A program made the translations under genes and the position numbers. The notes under the pieces were generated by a model. The model made no database searches, had not been told where the DNA came from, and saw only the letters and a program-made list of their open reading frames with translations. 64,000 nucleotides of DNA, taken from assembly GCF_043641925.1 (NCBI RefSeq), contig NZ_JBHZRU010000001.1:1-64000 (forward strand). Direction: 5' to 3'. The DNA is from Paenisporosarcina quisquiliarum_A (GTDB lineage Bacteria > Bacillota > Bacilli > Bacillales_A > Planococcaceae). Below are positions 26,416-35,023 of this stretch, piece by piece (positions within the stretch are counted from its first letter, which is position 1; the number at the start of each line of letters is the position of its first letter).

Positions 26416-27372
26416 TTGGAATGGAAAACTAGAATTACAGACTTACTTCATATTCAATATCCGATTATTCAAGGTGGTCTTGCTTATTTGGCGTATGCGG
26501 AATTAGCTGCAGCTGTTTCCAAGGCTGGTGGTTTAGGTCAAATAACGGCAATGAGTTTAGAATCACCGGAAGCATTAAGAGAAGAAATTCGAAAAGTGAG
26601 ATCGCTGACAGATCGTCCGTTCGGGGTTAATTTTGCCATTGGAGATCAAGGTAGACCTTTCGCTCATATGTTAGAAGTGGCAATCGAAGAGAATGTTCCG
26701 GTCGTTTCGATGACGGGAGGGAATCCTACGCCAATATTTGACCAATTAAAGGGCACAACTATTAAAAAACTAGTATTAGTTGCCGCTACACGCCAAGCTC
26801 AAAAAGCTGAGGAATTAGGGGCAGACGCCGTCATGGTTGTGGGACAAGAAGGTGGGGGGCATTTAGGTCGAGATGATGTAGGAACCATGGTTTTAGTACC
26901 TAAAGTAGTTGATGCTGTGAAAATTCCGGTTATTGCATCTGGTGGAATTGGAGACGGTCGAGGTTGGATGGCCGCACATGCACTTGGGGCGGAAGGAATT
27001 GAAATGGGGACAAGATTTATCGCGACAAAAGAATGTGTCCATGCTTCAGAAGTTTATAAAAATGCTTTGGTTGAGGGGTCTGAAACAAGTACTACAGTTA
27101 TTAAACGTTCCATTGGTGCTCCGGCAAGAGCTTTAATAAACCCTTGGACAACCGCCATTCGAGAAATTGAGTCTAAAACGCCAACATATGAGGCGTTAAA
27201 AACATACATAAGTGGAGAGGCTAATAAACAATATATCTATCACGGAGAAAGTGACCGAGGGTTTGGTTGGGCTGGTCAAGTGACCGGTTTAATCGATGAC
27301 GTACCTACCGTCGAAGAGTTATTTAAGCGAATGATTTCACAAGCTGAAACCATCCGTTTAAAATGGCTATAA
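26416..27372 (+). CDS. Nitronate monooxygenase / FabK-like FMN enzyme
   Basis: The 318-residue TIM-barrel flavoprotein belongs to the NPD/2-nitropropane dioxygenase family. The start YPIIQGGLAYLAYAELAAAVSKAGGLG, the glycine-rich QEGGGHLGR loop (about residue 145), and the phosphate-binding VIASGGIGDGRG (about 173) are characteristic. Members oxidise alkyl nitronates or act as enoyl-ACP reductase II. The sequence alone does not decide, and no fatty-acid gene is adjacent. The start is TTG at 26416, set by AGGAGG eight to nine bases upstream. Confidence 0.82.
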   Translation: MEWKTRITDLLHIQYPIIQGGLAYLAYAELAAAVSKAGGLGQITAMSLESPEALREEIRKVRSLTDRPFGVNFAIGDQGRPFAHMLEVAIEENVPVVSMTGGNPTPIFDQLKGTTIKKLVLVAATRQAQKAEELGADAVMVVGQEGGGHLGRDDVGTMVLVPKVVDAVKIPVIASGGIGDGRGWMAAHALGAEGIEMGTRFIATKECVHASEVYKNALVEGSETSTTVIKRSIGAPARALINPWTTAIREIESKTPTYEALKTYISGEANKQYIYHGESDRGFGWAGQVTGLIDDVPTVEELFKRMISQAETIRLKWL

Positions 27373-27389
27373 AGAAAGGGTGAATATAT

Positions 27390-27668
27390 ATGAGTTATTC
27401 TTATCCGTTTTCAAAAGATTGGTCTACAACAGAAATCGTTGAAGTTGTACAATTTTTTGAAGCAATCGAAAATGCCTATGAAAATGGCATTAAACGCGAA
27501 GAACTAATGAAAAAATATCGTCGATTCAAGGACATAGTTCCTTCAATGGCAGAAGAGAAAACCTACTTTAGAGAATTTGAAAAAGAAAGTGGTTATGTCT
27601 GCTATCCGATCATTAAGAAAATGAAGGAAACAACAACTGGAGCCATTATAAAAGGAGCGGGGAAATAA
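27390..27668 (+). CDS. yktA: UPF0223 family protein YktA
   Basis: The 92-residue cytosolic protein matches YktA (UPF0223): MSYSYPFSKDWSTTEIVEVV start, a FFEAIENAYE helix, a MKKYRRFKDIVPS segment and a YVCYPIIKKMK end. It is thought to be a helical protein with no known activity. It follows the flavoprotein by 17 bases with an AAAGGGTG ribosome binding site, so the two may be cotranscribed. Its last codons form the left arm of a terminator. Confidence 0.9.
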   Translation: MSYSYPFSKDWSTTEIVEVVQFFEAIENAYENGIKREELMKKYRRFKDIVPSMAEEKTYFREFEKESGYVCYPIIKKMKETTTGAIIKGAGK

Positions 27669-27683
27669 TCCCGCTCCTTTTTT
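27651..27683 (+). terminator. Terminator overlapping the end of yktA
   Basis: Perfect 11-bp stem AAAGGAGCGGG/CCCGCTCCTTT and a T6 run. The left arm is coding sequence. Confidence 0.92.
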
Positions 27684-27692
27684 AAAAAATAA

Positions 27693-28313
27693 TTAATTTG
27701 TCATCAACTTATATATAGGCAGCAGAGCCTCGAATGTTTCATCGGCATAAGCTTCAAACTCCTCTTCAGACATTTTCACCGCTTCTTCTCTCGGTAAATG
27801 ACGTCCGACTAAAAATTCAGCTTTTTTAACATCCTTCAATCGAACAAGTAAGGATTCCAAATCTTCTTTGTATGCTGCTTTTAGCGGAATTGCATTCGGC
27901 GACATATGGTCACCCGAAATAATGAAATCCGCTGGTAGTTTCTTCATGATGCTCTTCTTCTTTAATAATTTCTCCGCAATCGCAACTTTGTTTGGTACTT
28001 CATAAATAACTGCTAGAACAACAAAGACATGTGATCCCCATAACCCAATTTGAAAATGAGGGAGTGCTTTGTATCCTCGTTTGTAAGGAGCGAATGCAAC
28101 CCATGAATCTTTCGGAGGGTTTACAGACCGACGAGCATGTTTTGCTACGTGTGGGAAAAATTCATCCCCGGTTTTGCTTGAAAAAAAAGTCGCATAATGC
28201 GTTCCAAAACTTTCAAATTTCGGACGGACTTTTTCAATTAATCCTTGCATACGATGTTCTAATCCATCTATTTCAAACACTTCAAAATCGGTGTTTTCCC
28301 ATGCTGTTTTCAA
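27693..28313 (-). CDS. yktB: UPF0637 family protein YktB
   Basis: This 206-residue protein matches YktB (UPF0637). Conserved stretches are VFEIDGLEHRMQGL, VRPKFESFG, FFPHVAKHARRSVNPPKDSWVAF and LPHFQIGLWGSHVFV. The biochemical role is unknown; the compact fold resembles proteins that bind nucleotides or heme-like ligands only by speculation, so none is claimed. TTG at 28313 is the start because AGGAGG sits eight bases upstream. A longer frame upstream would run through that site. Confidence 0.9.
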   Translation of the reverse strand: MKTAWENTDFEVFEIDGLEHRMQGLIEKVRPKFESFGTHYATFFSSKTGDEFFPHVAKHARRSVNPPKDSWVAFAPYKRGYKALPHFQIGLWGSHVFVVLAVIYEVPNKVAIAEKLLKKKSIMKKLPADFIISGDHMSPNAIPLKAAYKEDLESLLVRLKDVKKAEFLVGRHLPREEAVKMSEEEFEAYADETFEALLPIYKLMTN

Positions 28314-28393
28314 AAATATTTTCCTCCTTCGCAATTCCTACGTTTAGTTTAATAAAAATATGGGAAAAAATCATGTAAGTAAGCTTTTTGAAG

Positions 28394-28422
28394 TTGACAA
28401 AAAAATTTTATTACCATAAAGT
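28394..28422 (+). promoter_or_regulatory. Sigma-A-like promoter of the 65-residue protein gene
   Basis: A perfect -35 TTGACA (28394-28399) is followed after 17 bp by TAAAGT (28417-28422), a weaker -10. It lies about 50 bases upstream of the start. Confidence 0.5.
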
Positions 28423-28472
28423 ATATAAAACATTCTGAATATTCCGATAAAAAAGAAAAGGGGTGTATGACC

Positions 28473-28670
28473 ATGAAACAAGTTGTCCATATCGTTCGCA
28501 AAGAAGATGTAGAGAAAAAGTTAATCAATGGATTGAAGTTAGAACTCGACTATGAACTTGCCTCTTTGTTCGATGCAATGCAAATGAAAAATGACGCGGA
28601 AATGCTAAAAAGCAAAAACCGTCTGTCTGAGATTCATCAGGAGTTGGAGGCATTGCATGCATTACGTTAA
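28473..28670 (+). CDS. Small helical protein, YkzI position
   Basis: The 65-residue product (MKQVVHIVRKEDVEKKLINGL start) is predicted to be two charged helices, the second rich in Met, Lys and Glu (FDAMQMKNDAEMLKSK). It occupies the place between yktB and suhB where B. subtilis has the small gene ykzI, and may be its orthologue, but I assign that by position rather than by firm recall of the sequence. ATG at 28473 has GGGG nine bases upstream; the ATG at 28467 is too close. Confidence 0.75.
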   Translation: MKQVVHIVRKEDVEKKLINGLKLELDYELASLFDAMQMKNDAEMLKSKNRLSEIHQELEALHALR

Positions 28671-28697
28671 AAAGAATACTGCCACTTATACGTAATT

Positions 28698-28735
28698 GCA
28701 CCTGAACGTCGAATCTGACAACAGGTGCTTTTTTT
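28698..28735 (+). terminator. Terminator upstream of suhB
   Basis: Stem GCACCTG/CAGGTGC with a 17-base loop and a T7 run. Confidence 0.8.
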
Positions 28736-28774
28736 GTTTATAATACAAATACAGATAGAAAGGCGGTAGAATTC

Positions 28775-29566
28775 GTGGATATAATTAAACTTGATCGTGA
28801 TGCCAAAAACATGTTAAAAGAAGCAGGAAATCGAATTCGAACCTCCTTTTCCAGTGAACTTTCAATTGAGTCTAAAGCGGATGCGAATGACTTGGTTACA
28901 AACATAGATAAAGAAATCGAACAGTTTTTTATTAGCCAAATAAATGCGGCCTATCCTAGTCACTTGATTTTAGGGGAAGAAGGTTTCGGCAATCAACTAG
29001 AACATTTAGAAGGAATCGTTTGGATGCTCGATCCGATTGATGGCACAATGAACTTTATTCATCAAAAGAGGAACTTTGCAATATCCTTAGGTATTTATAA
29101 AGATGGAGAAGGTATTCTTGGCTATATTTATGATGTTGTATTAGATGAATTGTATAGTGCACATAAAGGGCATGGCGCTTTTCTTAATGATGAACGCATT
29201 CCTTTCTTAGAAGAGACAAGTATTCAAGAAGCAATCATTGGCATGAATGCAAGTTGGGTCGTACCAAATGACCATATCGAAAATGATGGGTTAATTCAAT
29301 TAGTTCGTGATGTCAGAGGTATTAGATCTTATGGTTCAGCAGCGCTGGAATTGGCATATGTGGCGACGGGAAGAATTGATGCTTACATGTCACTGAGGTT
29401 ATCACCGTGGGATGTTGCGGGAGGCATGGTTATTGCATCTGAAGTTGGGGCAGTTGCTACCAACTTAAGAGGCGAACCATTAAAGATGCTTGGAACGGAT
29501 ACTTTCTTTGTTGCAAGAGGTGGCTTGCATCCGCAAATTCTAACAAATTATATAAAAATAAAATAA
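28775..29566 (+). CDS. suhB: Inositol-monophosphatase family phosphatase
   Basis: The 263-residue Mg-dependent phosphatase has the full IMPase motif set: metal Glu in ILGEEGFG (about residue 70), LDPIDGTMNF (about 88), and WDVAGG near residue 208. Substrates in the family include inositol-1-phosphate and other sugar phosphates. It corresponds to B. subtilis YktC/SuhB by position. GTG start at 28775, with AAAGGCGG upstream. Confidence 0.92.
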   Translation: MDIIKLDRDAKNMLKEAGNRIRTSFSSELSIESKADANDLVTNIDKEIEQFFISQINAAYPSHLILGEEGFGNQLEHLEGIVWMLDPIDGTMNFIHQKRNFAISLGIYKDGEGILGYIYDVVLDELYSAHKGHGAFLNDERIPFLEETSIQEAIIGMNASWVVPNDHIENDGLIQLVRDVRGIRSYGSAALELAYVATGRIDAYMSLRLSPWDVAGGMVIASEVGAVATNLRGEPLKMLGTDTFFVARGGLHPQILTNYIKIK

Positions 29567-29569
29567 AAA

Positions 29570-29605
29570 AACAAGGAATTCGGAAATCCGATTCCTTGTT
29601 TTTTT
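29570..29605. terminator. Bidirectional terminator between suhB and ylaF
   Basis: Stem ACAAGGAAT/ATTCCTTGT with inner CGG/CCG and A/T runs on both sides. Confidence 0.9.
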
Positions 29606-29606
29606 G

Positions 29607-29792
29607 TTACAAAATACCTTGATCACGCATTTTTTTCTTCGTTTTAAAACCGTATCCCATAACCAAAATTAATGCTAAAATACTAAGTAGAATGCCAGGT
29701 ATACTACGTAACCCAACTGAAATCCCAATTGCAAACATCGACAGTAACGCTGCAAGAGAATATAAAACAAATACCCATTTAATATTTTTCAC
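29607..29792 (-). CDS. ylaF: Small two-TM membrane protein YlaF
   Basis: The 61-residue membrane protein has two hydrophobic helices (about residues 5-22 and 26-46) and a basic C-terminal tail (FKTKKKMRDQGIL). Length and position next to typA match B. subtilis YlaF (DUF5325), whose role is unknown. The start is GTG at 29792, set by GGAGG eight bases upstream. A longer start at 29807 lies within that ribosome binding region. Confidence 0.82.
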   Translation of the reverse strand: MKNIKWVFVLYSLAALLSMFAIGISVGLRSIPGILLSILALILVMGYGFKTKKKMRDQGIL

Positions 29793-29858
29793 GAGTAGTA
29801 CCTCCAAAGCATCATAATAAATTTAATCATACTAAATCAGACAAAAGTTAACAACATG

Positions 29859-29867
29859 TGCTATAAT
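29859..29867 (+). promoter_or_regulatory. Extended -10 promoter of typA
   Basis: TGC is followed directly by TATAAT (29862-29867). The -35 is weak. It lies about 41 bases before the typA ATG. Confidence 0.55.
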
Positions 29868-29908
29868 AACACAGTTATGGACTCGAAAAAAGAATATGGA
29901 GTGAAACG

Positions 29909-31756
29909 ATGACAAATTTACGTAATGACTTAAGAAATATTGCAATTATTGCCCACGTTGACCATGGTAAAACAACTTTAGTTGACCAAATGTTAAAACA
30001 ATCAGGTACGTTCCGTTCAAATGAACATGTGGACGAGCGCGCGATGGACTCTGGTGATATCGAGCGTGAGCGTGGTATTACAATCCTAGCTAAGAACACT
30101 GCGATTCAATATAAAGATGTTAAAATTAACATTTTGGATACACCTGGTCACGCTGACTTTGGTGGAGAAGTTGAACGTATTATGAAAATGGTAGATGGTG
30201 TTCTTCTTGTAGTTGATGCATATGAAGGTTGTATGCCTCAAACTCGTTTTGTATTGAAAAAAGCCTTGGAACAAAACTTACAACCAATCGTTGTTGTTAA
30301 TAAAATTGACCGTGACTTTGCACGTCCTGAAGAAGTGGTTGATGAAGTTCTTGAACTTTTCATCGAACTTGAAGCAAATGATGATCAGTTAGAATTCCCT
30401 GTAATTTTTGCATCAGGTATGAACGGTACTGCAAGTCTTTCTTCTGATGTGAATGATCAAGAAGAAAACATGAAAGTTATCTATGATGCAATCATTGAAC
30501 ATATTCCAGCACCAGTTGACAATAAAGAAGAGCCACTTCAATTCCAAGTATCTCTTTTAGATTACAACGATTACGTAGGACGTATCGGTATTGGTCGTGT
30601 TTTCCGCGGAACAATGGAAGTTGGCCAACAAGTATCACTTATGAAATTAGACGGTAAAGTGAAAAACTTCCGTGTTACAAAAATGTTTGGTTTCATGGGT
30701 CTAAAACGTGTTGAAATTCAACAAGCTCATGCTGGTGATTTAATCGCCGTATCTGGGATGGAAGACATTAACGTTGGTGAGACAGTTTGCCCAACTGAAC
30801 ATCCAGATGCATTACCAATCTTACGTATTGATGAGCCAACTCTTCAAATGACGTTCTTAGTAAACAACAGTCCGTTTGCTGGTCGTGAAGGTAAGTGGGT
30901 AACATCTCGTAAAATTGATGAGCGTTTACAATCTCAACTTGAAACAGACGTCTCACTTCGTGTAGATCCAACTGACTCTCCGGATGCATGGATTGTTTCT
31001 GGTCGCGGTGAATTACATTTATCAATTTTGATTGAAAACATGCGTCGTGAAGGTTTTGAACTTCAAGTTTCTAAACCAGAAGTTATCGTTCGTGAAATTG
31101 ACGGTGTTCGTTGTGAACCGGTTGAACGTGTACAAATCGATGTTCCTGAAGAACATGTTGGATCTATTATTGAATCTATGGGTGAGCGTAAGGGTGAAAT
31201 GCTCGACATGATCAATAACGGTACTGGTCAAGTTCGTTTAGTATTCATGGTTCCTGCTCGTGGACTAATCGGTTATACAACTGATTTCATGACTTTAACT
31301 CGTGGATACGGAATCATTAACCATACATTTGATAGCTACCAACCTATGCAAAAAGGTCGTGTTGGTGGACGTAGTAAAGGTGTTCTAGTTGCCATGGCTA
31401 CTGGTCAAGCTTCTGAATATGGTATTTTAGGTATTGAAGATCGTGGAACGATTTTCGTTGAACCTGGTACTGATATTTATGAAGGTATGATTATTGGTGA
31501 ACATACTCGTGACAATGACTTAACAGTTAACGTTTCGAAAATGAAAGCTGCTAATAATATTCGTTCTGCGAATAAAGAAGCAACAACTACACGTAAAAAG
31601 CCACGTATTATGACATTAGAAGAATCTCTTGAATACTTAAATGATGATGAGTACTGTGAAATCACACCTCAATCTATTCGTTTACGTAAAAAAGTTCTTG
31701 ATAAATCAGAGCGTGAGCGTGTAACTAAAAAAGCAAAAACTGCTGAAAATAGTTAA
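29909..31756 (+). CDS. typA: Ribosome-associated GTPase TypA/BipA
   Basis: The 615-residue translational GTPase binds the 70S ribosome and aids large-subunit assembly and stress or low-temperature growth. G1 is AHVDHGKTTLVD (about residue 16), the switch region includes ERGITI, G3 is DTPGHADFGGE, and G4 is VVNKIDRD. Domains II, III, the EF-G-like V and the BipA-specific C-terminal domain follow (RGLIGYTTDFMT, GRSKGVLVAM). It matches YlaG of B. subtilis. The gene is monocistronic or cotranscribed with ylaH 26 bases downstream. Confidence 0.96.
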   Translation: MTNLRNDLRNIAIIAHVDHGKTTLVDQMLKQSGTFRSNEHVDERAMDSGDIERERGITILAKNTAIQYKDVKINILDTPGHADFGGEVERIMKMVDGVLLVVDAYEGCMPQTRFVLKKALEQNLQPIVVVNKIDRDFARPEEVVDEVLELFIELEANDDQLEFPVIFASGMNGTASLSSDVNDQEENMKVIYDAIIEHIPAPVDNKEEPLQFQVSLLDYNDYVGRIGIGRVFRGTMEVGQQVSLMKLDGKVKNFRVTKMFGFMGLKRVEIQQAHAGDLIAVSGMEDINVGETVCPTEHPDALPILRIDEPTLQMTFLVNNSPFAGREGKWVTSRKIDERLQSQLETDVSLRVDPTDSPDAWIVSGRGELHLSILIENMRREGFELQVSKPEVIVREIDGVRCEPVERVQIDVPEEHVGSIIESMGERKGEMLDMINNGTGQVRLVFMVPARGLIGYTTDFMTLTRGYGIINHTFDSYQPMQKGRVGGRSKGVLVAMATGQASEYGILGIEDRGTIFVEPGTDIYEGMIIGEHTRDNDLTVNVSKMKAANNIRSANKEATTTRKKPRIMTLEESLEYLNDDEYCEITPQSIRLRKKVLDKSERERVTKKAKTAENS

Positions 31757-31782
31757 TTATTGATGATGAGAGGGTGAGGTAC

Positions 31783-32109
31783 TTGGAAGAAAAGCAATTC
31801 GTTTATGACAGTATGTATCCAATTGCGCGTCTCATATATGAGACGCTTCCAAGCTATACTATGGCAGGATATGCTTTATATCTTGTCATCTTCCTATTAT
31901 CTGCGTTAGTTTATAAACTTGGATTTGCGAAAAAGTTAAAAATGTCTCAAAACATTGTGATTTATCTTTTTCTGCTAATAGGATGTTTAATGCTTACGTT
32001 TTTAGCCTTCTTTTTACCAGTCGTAGAAGGTTTGATTATTGCAGCGATGATTTTGATTTTATATAAAATTCGATTGCATAATGAAAAAAAGAGTAGTGCT
32101 AGCGCTTAG
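31783..32109 (+). CDS. ylaH: YlaH-like membrane protein
   Basis: The 108-residue protein has a soluble N-terminal segment and three hydrophobic helices (about residues 27-47, 57-75 and 78-96). It matches the YlaH family, which has no known activity. TTG at 31783 is preferred because GAGAGGG lies about eight bases upstream; the GTG at 31774 directly touches that motif. It follows typA closely, as in B. subtilis. Confidence 0.8.
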   Translation: MEEKQFVYDSMYPIARLIYETLPSYTMAGYALYLVIFLLSALVYKLGFAKKLKMSQNIVIYLFLLIGCLMLTFLAFFLPVVEGLIIAAMILILYKIRLHNEKKSSASA

Positions 32110-32126
32110 CTAGTACTACTCTTTTT
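32088..32126. terminator. Bidirectional terminator after ylaH
   Basis: Long stem AAAGAGTAGT...ACTACTCTTT with inner CTAGC/GCTAG. The left arm is within the ylaH end. T5 on the plus strand and A7 give T7 on the minus strand. Confidence 0.88.
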
Positions 32127-32151
32127 GTTTGTTGTGTTTTTTATTAATATG

Positions 32152-32613
32152 TTATTGATCAATATGACTTGGCAATAATTTTATATAGAGCGTTGGAATC
32201 AACCAAATATAAAAGATATGCGCAATTGTCCAATAACTAAATGCAGTCCAATCATTCCATACAGGAACTTCTTTTATAGCTAATAGACTTAAAATGAAAA
32301 ACAAAGCAAACGTTGGTAAACATAATAAAAAACTAAGACCCAACAATTTCTTGAAATTCTGTCCGATTTGAAGTTTTAGTGCTAAAAAAACAAAAACAAA
32401 GCCAATTACGATCGAAACTAAAAGATGGAAGATAAATTCTATAGGTTCAGTCCAATTGATTGCACCAATACCAGGGATAAAGTCAATATTTAATAAAAGC
32501 GTATAAACTAAAATACCTGTTATGTTTTCGACTAGTTTTAAAAAAAGACCTAGAAGAATGCCACTAATTAGGCCGATATATATAGATAGAAGGATTGCCT
32601 GTCGATTCCACAT
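32152..32613 (-). CDS. Four-TM membrane protein, unrecognised
   Basis: The 153-residue protein consists of hydrophobic segments at about residues 6-42 (one or two helices), 57-78, 89-112 and 122-146, with short loops. I do not recognise a family. The ATG overlaps the ylaI stop (TAAATG) and has GAGGAAG eight bases upstream within ylaI, so it is translationally coupled to that zinc-ribbon gene. It is absent from the B. subtilis ylaH-ylaN order as I recall it, so it may be lineage-specific. Confidence 0.7.
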   Translation of the reverse strand: MWNRQAILLSIYIGLISGILLGLFLKLVENITGILVYTLLLNIDFIPGIGAINWTEPIEFIFHLLVSIVIGFVFVFLALKLQIGQNFKKLLGLSFLLCLPTFALFFILSLLAIKEVPVWNDWTAFSYWTIAHIFYIWLIPTLYIKLLPSHIDQ

Positions 32614-32817
32614 TTAGAAATCTTCCTCAATGCGACGGGAGCTTTTATAAAACTGGAAATGTCCAGTCGCGATTCGAGCATTGGTTCTTTCAGCAATTCG
32701 ATCGTGACATGGGTCACACATATACGTATGAATAGGGCGGTTACGGAGCTTTTTTGCTTGTGGTGCATCATCAGGTAAATCGTTAATGGTTTCACAAATA
32801 ACACATTTTACTCGCAT
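32614..32817 (-). CDS. ylaI: YlaI family zinc-ribbon protein
   Basis: The 67-residue protein matches YlaI (DUF2197). It has two CxxC knuckles, VKCVICETIN near the N-terminus and MCDPCHDRI in the middle, which should bind one zinc. The C-terminus is basic/aromatic (HFQFYKSSRRIEEDF). The role is unknown, possibly nucleic acid binding. AGGAGG lies upstream of the ATG at 32817. Genes before and after are in the same orientation, forming a three-gene cluster. Confidence 0.88.
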   Translation of the reverse strand: MRVKCVICETINDLPDDAPQAKKLRNRPIHTYMCDPCHDRIAERTNARIATGHFQFYKSSRRIEEDF

Positions 32818-32828
32818 GTTTGGTCCTC

Positions 32829-33326
32829 CTATTCAACTCTTACTGCATTGACTTGCTTAATTGGATTTTCAAGATTTGAACCGTCTGCTTTTAAAATGTA
32901 GGCGGGACCATCGTCATGCAACGGTTTTCCATCTTGGCTGAACTTGAAAATAAGCGTTTGCGCTTCTTCTAAAGAAAATGAGTGTTCACCGTTTTCTGTT
33001 TCAATTACAACGGTTGTTGCATTTTCTTTAACTTCCGCATTTTTTAAAAAGTGATGTAAATAGATGCCGAAAGTTCCAGTGAGCATTTTTGTTTTCTCAT
33101 ATTTTTTTTCTGTTTGAATCGTAGGAGGGTTTGTTGAACCTTCCATTATTTCTCTAGACCAATGTGCAGACATGTTTTTCGTGTATTCCTCTAACTCATC
33201 AGTTTCTTTATGTTTTGTAGTGAAAAATGTAGTTAAATCAATACGGCGATCATCAAAAATCCAAACACCTGGATCTAATGTGATTTTAAAATTCACTTCG
33301 CCTTTTACTGGGATAATTCTTTCCAT
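32829..33326 (-). CDS. Conserved hypothetical protein next to ylaI
   Basis: This 165-residue soluble protein starts MERIIPVKGEVNFKITLDPG and contains a VWIFDDRRIDLTTFF segment. It lacks a signal peptide, TM segment or known catalytic motif. I have a vague memory of similar proteins in Bacillales next to ylaI with inconsistent annotation, but cannot name a function. It is probably the first gene of the cluster with ylaI and the four-TM protein (11-base gap). Confidence 0.7.
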   Translation of the reverse strand: MERIIPVKGEVNFKITLDPGVWIFDDRRIDLTTFFTTKHKETDELEEYTKNMSAHWSREIMEGSTNPPTIQTEKKYEKTKMLTGTFGIYLHHFLKNAEVKENATTVVIETENGEHSFSLEEAQTLIFKFSQDGKPLHDDGPAYILKADGSNLENPIKQVNAVRVE

Positions 33327-33431
33327 ACGTCGTTGCCTCCTAGCGAGTTGCCATTTCTAATTTTAGTATAACCCTTTCCTCAAAGGTTAAAAAGAATTAA
33401 GTTTTTTGTAATAGAGATGTAGAGGCAACAC

Positions 33432-33460
33432 TTGCAATTTTCGCATTTGAAAGATACACT
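33432..33460 (+). promoter_or_regulatory. Sigma-A promoter of ylaN
   Basis: TTGCAA (33432-33437) and TACACT (33455-33460) with a 17-bp spacer, 36 bases before the ATG. Confidence 0.65.
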
Positions 33461-33495
33461 TTATTAAGAATATAACAGGTAATGGGGGCGTCCTC

Positions 33496-33777
33496 ATGGA
33501 TACAGAATTACAAACATCGTATCAGGAAAAAGCATATCTTTTGTTGAAAGCTGATGCGGAAAAAATAGCACAACTCATTAAAGTCCAAATGGACCATTTG
33601 ACGATGCCGCAATGTCCGCTTTATGAAGAAGTCTTAGATACGCAAATGTATGGTTTGTCCAAAGAAATCGATTTTGCGGTTAAACTAGGGCTTATTGAAC
33701 GTGAAGAAGGAAAGCGCCTTCTATCTACACTAGAAAAAGAATTATCTGTTTTGCATGAAGCATATACAGAAAAATAA
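33496..33777 (+). CDS. ylaN: YlaN, small iron/Fur-linked regulator
   Basis: The 93-residue helical protein matches YlaN (DUF1507): KAYLLLKADAEKIAQLIKVQMD, then the conserved LTMPQCPLYEEVLDTQMYGLS segment with a Cys, and a C-terminal helical hairpin. In B. subtilis and Staphylococcus it is important for growth at low iron, and recent work ties it to relief of Fur repression; earlier work linked it to cell shape. It sits before ftsW as in relatives. A GGGGGCG ribosome binding region precedes the ATG. Confidence 0.92.
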   Translation: MDTELQTSYQEKAYLLLKADAEKIAQLIKVQMDHLTMPQCPLYEEVLDTQMYGLSKEIDFAVKLGLIEREEGKRLLSTLEKELSVLHEAYTEK

Positions 33778-33782
33778 GTTTA

Positions 33783-33817
33783 AAACTCAAACTCTCCATG
33801 TGTTTGAGTTTTTTTGC
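33783..33817 (+). terminator. Terminator between ylaN and ftsW
   Basis: Stem AAACTCAAA/TTTGAGTTT with an 11-base loop and a T7 run. Confidence 0.85.
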
Positions 33818-33844
33818 TAGATAAAAGAAAAAGAGGTCCAATAC

Positions 33845-35008
33845 ATGATTCCCTATTTTAAAAGATATGCCAAAAATTTTGATTACCCTCTATTTTTTAC
33901 ATATCTCTTCCTATGCCTTTTTGGTTTAGTCATGATCTACAGTGCCAGTATGGCTTGGTCAGTAAGAAGATATGATTTTGAGTCCGATCATTTTTATAAA
34001 AAACAAATATTAAATTTAATCATTTCAGTTCCCGTCTTCTTATTAGCGGCGATTTTTCCCTATAAACATTACCGGAAAAAAGTAATTATGATTACAATGC
34101 TTGTCGTGATGTTTGTCTTACTCGCTTTGGTTCATTTAATTGGGTATTCAGCAGGTGGAGCTCAAAGTTGGATTAATTTAGGGTTTGGTAATCTTCAACC
34201 GTCTGAATTAGCTAAAATAATCATTGTTCTATATTTTGCAGGTGTGTTTGCAAACAAAGCTAGTAAAGGACCAATAGATAGTTTTAATCAATCAATAGCA
34301 CCGCCTGTAACTGTGTTAGTTTTAGCAGTCGCATTTGTGTTATCTGAAGTAGATATGGGTTCAGCTATGATTCTATTTCTGACTGCCATTTCCGTGATGG
34401 CGGCAAGTGGAATAAAAATTCGTACTTTCGTTAAAATGAGTGCAGTCATGGTTGGTGGCCTAGCTGTCACCATGCCAATTTTATATTTGGTAAGAGATAA
34501 ATTCATTACCGAGAAACGGTTAGGACGAATTGAAGCATTTTTAAACCCCTTCGAATATGAACAAGGTTTTGGTTATCAAGTTGTGAATGGTTATTATGCG
34601 ATTGGAGCAGGTGGTTGGAAGGGCTTAGGTTTAGGACAATCCGTTCAAAAATTAGGTTACTTACCTGAACCACAAACTGATTTCATTATGGCAATTATTG
34701 CAGAAGAACTAGGAATAATAGGAGTCTTAATCGTAATAGGTGGTTTAGGATTTATCGTACTTCGTGCACTGACCATTGCTTTGCGTGCTGAAGATCCTCA
34801 TGCTCGTATGATTGCTGCCGGGTTTGGGAGTATAATAGGCATCCAAACTTTTATTAACTTAGGAGGATTACTTGGCATTATTCCATTAACAGGAGTTCCG
34901 TTGCCATTTATCAGTTATGGCGGTACGTCGGTTATTTTGTTATCTTTAGCTATGGGTATACTTTTAAATGTATCCATGTTTGTCAAATACGAAAAAACTC
35001 GAACCTAA
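33845..35008 (+). CDS. ftsW: Peptidoglycan glycosyltransferase FtsW (SEDS)
   Basis: The 387-residue polytopic SEDS protein polymerises lipid II for septal wall synthesis with a class B PBP. Ten TM helices are predicted. The signature regions are SYSAGGAQSWINLG-like GYSAGGAQSWINLGF (about residue 100), FLNPFEYEQGFGYQ (about 235), GLGLGQSVQKLGYLPEPQTDF (about 260), and the C-terminal PLPFISYGGTS. It precedes pycA by 15 bases, as in B. subtilis. A GAGGTCC ribosome binding region precedes the ATG. Confidence 0.95.
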   Translation: MIPYFKRYAKNFDYPLFFTYLFLCLFGLVMIYSASMAWSVRRYDFESDHFYKKQILNLIISVPVFLLAAIFPYKHYRKKVIMITMLVVMFVLLALVHLIGYSAGGAQSWINLGFGNLQPSELAKIIIVLYFAGVFANKASKGPIDSFNQSIAPPVTVLVLAVAFVLSEVDMGSAMILFLTAISVMAASGIKIRTFVKMSAVMVGGLAVTMPILYLVRDKFITEKRLGRIEAFLNPFEYEQGFGYQVVNGYYAIGAGGWKGLGLGQSVQKLGYLPEPQTDFIMAIIAEELGIIGVLIVIGGLGFIVLRALTIALRAEDPHARMIAAGFGSIIGIQTFINLGGLLGIIPLTGVPLPFISYGGTSVILLSLAMGILLNVSMFVKYEKTRT

Positions 35009-35023
35009 GGGGTGTCATCTCAA

